Below are positions 57,877-64,000 of a stretch of 64,000 bases of DNA, in pieces; positions within the stretch are counted from its first letter, which is position 1; the number at the start of each line of letters is the position of its first letter. The position numbers were made by a program, and so were the translations under genes. The notes under the pieces are model-generated. The model saw only the letters and a program-made list of their open reading frames with translations. It searched no databases and was not told the DNA's origin. This DNA comes from Promerops cafer (lineage: Eukaryota; Chordata; Aves; Passeriformes; Nectariniidae), in contig VZSE01015530.1 of NCBI GenBank assembly GCA_013398275.1, positions 470,417-534,416 of the forward strand, given 5' to 3'.

Positions 57877-60800
57877 TCAAGAATCCTCTATCTCTGAATG
57901 ACAAATTTCAAATTACTGCAGAAAATCACATTTTTTTCTGATAATATGTAAGTTTATAAATTATTTCCTATATAAATAAACCAGTTATCATGTCTAATAA
58001 AATATTAAAAGTACATTGACAATACTTCTTTTGCATACTTTGACAAGAAATGACATTGTGACTTCAGCAATTCAGCTGAAGAAATGAGCAAGTCTTTGGT
58101 GTTTTTGCTCTAATTCTCATTCAAGGAAGACCATGAATGATTTTCTTTTATCTTTTTTTCCTTCCTTACTCTCCCCCTCCCAATAATTTGATTAATCATT
58201 TCAGTTACATGTTTCTACTTGGCAACCTCTGGATTCAAAGGTTCTATCTCAGCAATATGTCAAAAGGAGTGACACTGCAAAGGCTGGACTAAGCTTTAAC
58301 ATGACACTAAATGAGGAACTTTATCTCTTGAGACATCTGAGTGGATTAGATTAAATGGACTTTAAGAGGAACTTTAGAGGTATGAGCATAACCCACACAA
58401 TCCATAAATATTGATTACATCTGCAAATGTGCACTGTCTAGCACTACTGCGTGGTTTCAATTTTATATTAATTCTCTTTAAGAACTGCCCCATACCTTCA
58501 TAAACATGCACAAATTAAATGAAACAGCAAAGAAGTAAAACAGAAGGGCTTTCACAAACTGTGGGAAAATTGTAAAGTTAGCTTCAAGTTATCTATTCTG
58601 CAAAGTCCACCAGGGATTTTGAAAATTAGTCATACCAAAAATTGTAAGACTTTTTATGCGGATAAATATTCTTGTACAGAGAGGGTAGAAGTTTCATTTG
58701 AACGTATGGTCTTACAAATTTCCTTTAGTTTGCACAGATCATCTATACTTGGCATAATGTATGGTTGGAGAAGTGTTGAACACGAAGGAAGACTTCAGTT
58801 TTCTCTTCTGGTCTTTTTGTGCTTTGTACACAGTGTGGAGCTGAGACACTGGCTTGGGGATCCTCCTGAAAATCCCTGTGATTGATCTGCATTTGACTTT
58901 GCTCTCTGAAATAGTGTGTTATTTTATTTTTTCTTGTCAGACATTTATTTTTTTCTTTATAAGTCAGAATTTTTGGTGCAAGGGTGAGACAGCCTCTTCT
59001 GTGACACGCTAGAAGTAAATATGAATGTTGTGTAGGTGTGAGTTGTGTAAACAGTGCAAATTGTGAAGAGGTGTGAATTTAGGTGTGTAGGGGTTTGTCT
59101 ACAGCTCCCTTTTGTTTATAAGCTTGTAACTTCTATAGTTTGGCATTAAGATAAAATTTTGCTATTTTTCTTGTGTATGACAGTATCTAGATGTTCCACA
59201 TGAGGAATGAATTCCACATGAATTCACCTCACCTAACTTCAGTAACATAAATACCAGGCCTAAGTTTAAGATTCTGGTCTGGTCTCTCCTTATAACTAAT
59301 GAATGACAGAATGGAAGAATTTTTCCATTTATTTTAAATACATTTTTGTATGTGTGTGGGTACGTACAGGCTGCTATAGATACTTAGCTGTCTTCTTACT
59401 GCAGAGTAAGACTAGATGACTGGCTTAGACTACAGACTTTCTTTTAAAATGAATTAAGAGGAATCCATTTTAGGTGCAAAACAAAATTCACTAGTTAACA
59501 GAGTTAGTTCCTTAATGTTAAGGTCATGTTCCTTCCACTTTCATAGAGATCAAAAGATAGAACATTCAGATATTAAAATTTATAGACCCTGTGGATAGGT
59601 TAAATTTTTGTGTAGGAAACTGGAGACACTGAAAGAGACCTAGAAAATCGACACCGTGGGCTACATAACTTTTTGAATCATGCCTCAGCAAAGGCATGCC
59701 AAGAGTGTATATGTTAAACGTTGCTGTTGTTATTCTACATAATTCACTGACTAGATATTTACAATACAAAAATACCAGTATTTTCTCTTTTCTAGAACAA
59801 TGTATTACAATACACTGTAGAAGGTAAAATACCACACAGTATCACTGTATGATGTATGAGTTCTGAAATCAAAAGTTATTAATGACTTTTGCTTTATGAT
59901 TGCTAATGAATTTTTGATCTTTCACATGTCTTGGACGTTTTACTAATCTTATACAAAATCATTATCCATGACAAATATTATTTTGGCACGGGGTATTTTG
60001 TGAAGCTATAAGCATGTAACTGCATTGTTGTCAAAGTACAATATTTCCAGGGTCTAGGTTGTATGAAAATAATTTGTAAAGTTGAAGTTGCAGGTAAAAT
60101 TGTCAGATGGTTTTTAGAAGAATGGATTTATTACTATCCCAGAGAAGCTATTTTTGTAGAATCTTATATGTATTATTTCCAGCTGATAGATCTGCTATCT
60201 ATGCTGTGATTTTAACAGCAGAAGCTGTCACTGAATTTTGTTAAATTAAAATATTTGAAAGGCAAAGGAAAAAGAAACAGTCTTTCAGCAAATTATTTCT
60301 TTATGACTAAGAATGTTTTAGAGACAGATGAGTATTCTCACTGAAAGAGAACATTTTTTTTTATGATCTTCATTTCATTGGATATTTATATAGATGAGAA
60401 TTTGGTAACAAATAGAATTATAAACTTCTTCCTGAGACACACGGTAAGTTGAACTTTCTTCAGGAACAAGAAATGTACATGTTTCCTTTCAAATAAAATA
60501 ATAAATCTGTCTTTATTTTGGAGTTGTAAACTGCACTGTACACCTTGCTTGGGGTAGGTAATGATCTCAGTGGGATTGCTTAATGAGAAGGGTATTTTTT
60601 AATATGTGTAAGAGTCATGTATTCCAATATTCAACATTTTTGTCCATTTTCTGATTGAGGAAAGTAATTCCTGTGAGATTTCGAAATATTTTGAATGTCT
60701 GCTTGACTTATTAGTGTATTTTGTGATATTTTGGAGGATCCTATTCTCTTGCCATTTTTACCCAATATCTTCTATTTGCATAGCCACCTCTTCCTTTCTT

Positions 60801-60890
60801 TAATGAAAAAGCACGATGCAATTTTTTTTCCTAAGTAATTTAAAAGGTCAACAATCAATATTTTATTGTTTATATAATAAATATTATAAA
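57877..60890. other. unique AT-rich DNA, nothing recognised
   Basis: No gene, RNA or repeat family is visible. An 88-codon plus-strand frame at 58619-58885 has no domain. Confidence 0.5.
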
Positions 60891-60917
60891 CTGGCATGAG
60901 TCAGTAACTCATGCCAG
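60891..60917. repeat. perfect 11-bp inverted repeat, 5-nt loop
   Basis: CTGGCATGAGT (60891-60901) and ACTCATGCCAG (60907-60917) are exact reverse complements around cagta. Confidence 0.9.
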
Positions 60918-61050
60918 CTCAGGTGTGTGCCAGGAAGAGCAGTAGCTTCTGCCATGCAGCAGGAGCAGTATCTGCTTAGCTCTGTTGGTTTCATTCTGTA
61001 AGAACCTTTGAGGCATCTTTCTTATCACCATAAAGGTTTTGAAATTTGTA

Positions 61051-61230
61051 TTTATATAGCCTAGTCTTTCTCTTGGGGCAGTCTAAAGCAACTTTCAATG
61101 ACATCCAATTATAGACAGATCATATAAAGGAAGTATTCATCTAAATATAACCTGGTCTTGCTCTTGGGTAGTCCACGGCAATCCTCAACCACATCCAATT
61201 ATAGATGTATCATATGAAGAAAGAACTCAT
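61051..61230. repeat. diverged 90-bp tandem duplication
   Basis: The two units (about 61051-61140 and 61141-61230) share a period of 90-91 bp. Landmarks are tcttggg-(c/t)agtc, then acatccaattataga (61101 and 61191), then atcatat-(a/g)aag. By eye about three quarters of positions agree, so the duplication is old. Confidence 0.85.
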
Positions 61231-61239
61231 TTAAATATA

Positions 61240-61510
61240 GCTGTCAGGTCCATAGATGAGTAGAAAATGGTAGATCGTCTAATCTTACTCCTGAGATAGC
61301 ATAGGCCATAGGATTTCATCATTGACCCTGTAGTCTACAGAAAAAATGCCTTCTAGGAAGCAATCCAGACTTGATTTATAGGAATCAAAAATCTGTTGCT
61401 CCCTTCAGGCATGTTGGAAAACAGTTTAATTTTCTCTGTGATTTGCCTGTACGATATTTTAATTTGTTCACATTTATCAACTTTCTATGAAACATATGCC
61501 TTCTGGGATA
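61240..61510 (-). mobile_element. very old CR1-type LINE relic
   Basis: The plus-strand text gatcgtctaatcttactcct, gagatagcataggccatagg resembles the inverted 3' part of ancient sauropsid CR1 copies. So does the later series tccagacttgatttatagga, ggaaaacagtttaattttct, atttatcaactttctatgaa. Those copies usually read gatcatctagtctgacctcc followed by taacacaggccata. The order and spacing agree across about 250 bp, but identity is low. It would be older than the bird-specific CR1 copies elsewhere in this window. Assigned from memory of the consensus; a library search is needed to confirm. Confidence 0.5.
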
Positions 61511-63764
61511 ATATTTCTGGTGGATTTTGTATAAGTAAGGCAATAAAATTGAAACAAAATTATTGTATGCTATGATGGTTTCTTAAAATAGGCTGCAATA
61601 TGCCCTGCATGGTAAAGAGTGGAATGTTTTCTTTGTATCCTAGCTTCCTAGATATGCAAAGCATACACAATTTAATAGTCTAACTAACTCATAAGGTGCT
61701 GTCATATATTCATATATGTCATATATGGTGGAGGGATGTTAGCAGTGGTGTTTTCAGTTTTTGGGTTTTTTTTACAACATGCTAGGAACAACCTCTTTTT
61801 CAAGTTCTCTAGTATTTATATTTGGTTTGTAGAAAATCTCTGATCCTTTGCTTAGGTTTGTGGAAAATAAATTATCATTGTTTGCTAGAAGTGCCAAAGA
61901 CTGAGAGAAGCCATGTGTTAGAGAGCAGAACAGCATAGGACATTATAGGAATTTGGGCTCCTGTACATATTTCATCATTCAGATTTGTTGCATTAACTTT
62001 ATTTTTCTGTTTAAGACTGTAACTGCAGACTTAGGCTACAGAGTGATTATATGTATTTGTTAAGATGGCAGTGAACATGAGAAATGCTAATTTTTTTACA
62101 GGCTGTGCTTTGCTCAATTTAATGTTTGGCAAAGATGAAGGGGTTTTTTGGTTCATTTTTGTTTCTGTGATAGAAATAGAAAAGCAAATATTTTGGACAC
62201 TGTAGGCTTAGTATCAGTAGAATATCAAGAAAGAATCTACTACCTGTGGAAAGCTTAGGGAAGTTGGCTTTGTTTACTCTCCGTACAAAATTTCAGGATG
62301 TAGATTAGAAATATTAAGGTGTTTTCAATTTGTTTCTTAATACAGTGATAACCTGATATGGGAAAAGAGAAGAGAGGTCGCATGAGTTTCAAACTATTAT
62401 GAAACTGAATTGGGAGCAATTTTAAACTCCCTTGGTAATCTTTCATACAGCTGTAAGTATATCTTAAAGAATGCTTTCTGTAATAAATCTCTATAATATA
62501 GGTCTTATGCCTGTCTTAATATTATAAGATCTGTGAGCAAAATATATGTGAGCTTGTAAAGGGATTCGCATAAGAGACTGTCTTCAAAAATAAAGTCTGT
62601 AGTATGCAAATGTAATGCTTATAGCTGCAGTATTTGGTGCAAAGATGAAGGGAAATCAAGACTGAACAAACCAAAAAACTGTCCTGATGCTCATAGCATT
62701 GGTTGGCATAGGACTCAAGGGATGTTTAATGCAATACATCAGAAGCTATTAAAAAAAAACAAATAATTTTTATTCTTATTAAATCTTTCATTCACTAGTC
62801 ATGCAGTTGTTTTATCCTCAGGCTTACTTTCTCCAACTTTAGAACTTCTAATTTGAGGATTAGGTAGGCAAATTTTTTGTAACATCTTGAAAATATAAAA
62901 AGCAAAATACAAACACAAATGTCAAATATATCTAGAAAAAATTAGGCATGTTAGAACCACCAGTCAATTTTATTACATTGCTTTATATATAGGGCTCGTA
63001 AATAATGTAACTACTGCTGCTTCAAAATGTTTTTATTCCTGTGTTCCTGAAGTGCCTCAAACCCCATTCTTTCAGCTCAAGAATATATCTTCATAAATGA
63101 TGAAATTGCTGCTATGCATTTATGCTACTTTAAAAAAAAAGTTAAAATTTGTACATAAGTGAAATGAAGCTATTATTGTTAAATAGCCATCAATCCTTGC
63201 CCCATCATAGTTTCTTTTCCTAGGCACTCAGAACCATTCAGACACTGCCATGATGCAGTGTGCCACCCTAGAAACAGCTGCCTAGTTAGAACAGTGTCTT
63301 AAGAGTACAGAAATATAAGTGCTTCATAGCATATTTTGCTTTTTCCCTTCATACTTTTAGTTGAGTAACTTTTCCTCCACTTCAGTATTAAGCTAGATGA
63401 CAAACCAAACTGAACTATGTAACCAGTCACCATTGCATCTGAAACCTGTATTACCTGGAAAAGAGCGGTTATTAGTGGTTGGTTTTAAATGTTATAGTTA
63501 AGACAGCATGTTTCAAACGGAGTCCAGAATATTCTTAGAACTGTATGCTTTGATTTAAAAGTAAAAGCTTGAGATTTAGTGAAAGATATTAGGATGCACC
63601 AAAATGAGCAACTGTGTTCTTAAACTGACTGATTTATGGTGTCAGTGAGCCTGGATAATAAAGTAGGTTTTAGTACTTTTAAATTTAAATTGGAATAGTA
63701 AGTAATGATACAAAATACTTGTCACAAACAAAAATAAAAATCAACAATCAACAAAAGCTTATCA
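61511..63764. other. unique AT-rich DNA, nothing recognised
   Basis: No gene or repeat family is visible on either strand. A short catatat-type repeat lies near 61705-61728. Confidence 0.5.
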
Positions 63765-64000
63765 TGTCATCAGCCAGCCAGTAAGAGGTTGTGAGTTTGG
63801 GCAGGCTATCAGGCTGATATTTGGGTGGGGAAGCCAGAGGGTGCAGTACCTGTGACACAAGCGCGCTACAGCATCCATCTATTTGCTGGTGAGCCCCAAG
63901 CTAGACCAGCCAGTGAGGATAAAAGGGCCTGGGAACTCTTCAGGAGTGTTGGACAGAGAGCAGAGTCATGCTGGTAGTTGAGGGATGCCCTAGAGTGCAC
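63765..64000 (+). mobile_element. possible 5' part of an LTR, cut by the window end
   Basis: The last 240 bases change abruptly to GC-richer, CpG-containing text. It begins tgtcatcagccagccag, has a TATA-like box gataaaagg at about 63917, then a gagagcagagtc region where transcription would start. A TG start, about 150 bp of U3-like sequence and a TATA box would fit the first half of an LTR. I do not recognise the family and the 3' end is outside the window. A cellular promoter is the alternative. Confidence 0.4.

Overview
This window looks like a non-coding stretch of a bird genome, most likely a songbird. It is AT-rich throughout. I found no open reading frame that behaves like a real gene: every longer frame is antisense chance, low complexity, or lies inside a transposable element. 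Bird ancestry is suggested by several CR1 LINE fragments with the usual CR1 3' end (a ggtcc-cttccaacc block followed by short attctatgat-type repeats). It is also suggested by ERV long terminal repeats of families I recognise from avian genomes. Two SINE copies with a tRNA-Ile-like head and a CR1-like tail resemble TguSINE1, described from zebra finch, which points to passerines. Family names are from memory of consensus sequences, not from a search.

Layout. 1-9.5 kb is nearly unique sequence with one SINE copy (651-773, minus) and a strong inverted repeat near 1.9 kb. 9.5-21 kb holds four CR1 copies, all on the plus strand: a 5'-truncated and internally deleted one at 9.5-10.5 kb, one at 14.6-15.1 kb, one at 19.5-19.8 kb and an old one at 20.7-21.0 kb. 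A short LTR scrap sits at 17.6 kb. 21-29 kb is unique AT-rich DNA with one tiny minus-strand CR1 tail at 25.1 kb. At 29.0-30.5 kb two LTRs of different classes abut: an ERVL-like LTR and a much more GC- and CpG-rich ERVK-like LTR that keeps a TATA box and a polyadenylation signal. 30.5-43.4 kb is unique apart from microsatellites, including an uninterrupted 49-nt T tract. 43.4-51.1 kb is the second repeat-dense part: an ERVL-like LTR, a CR1 tail, a second LTR family, the second SINE and another ERVL-like LTR. Between them lie quiet, homeobox-motif-rich segments that could be conserved enhancers. 51-61 kb is mostly unique with simple repeats, several perfect inverted repeats and one small CpG-rich patch (about 54.96-55.14 kb) that could be a first exon. 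61.0-61.5 kb has a 90-bp tandem duplication next to a very old CR1 relic. The last 240 bases look like the start of another LTR, cut by the window edge.

The annotation is therefore mainly of repeats and candidate regulatory DNA. No operon, CRISPR array, functional RNA gene or novel protein system is supported. The window may lie in a gene desert or a very large intron; the sequence alone does not say which.
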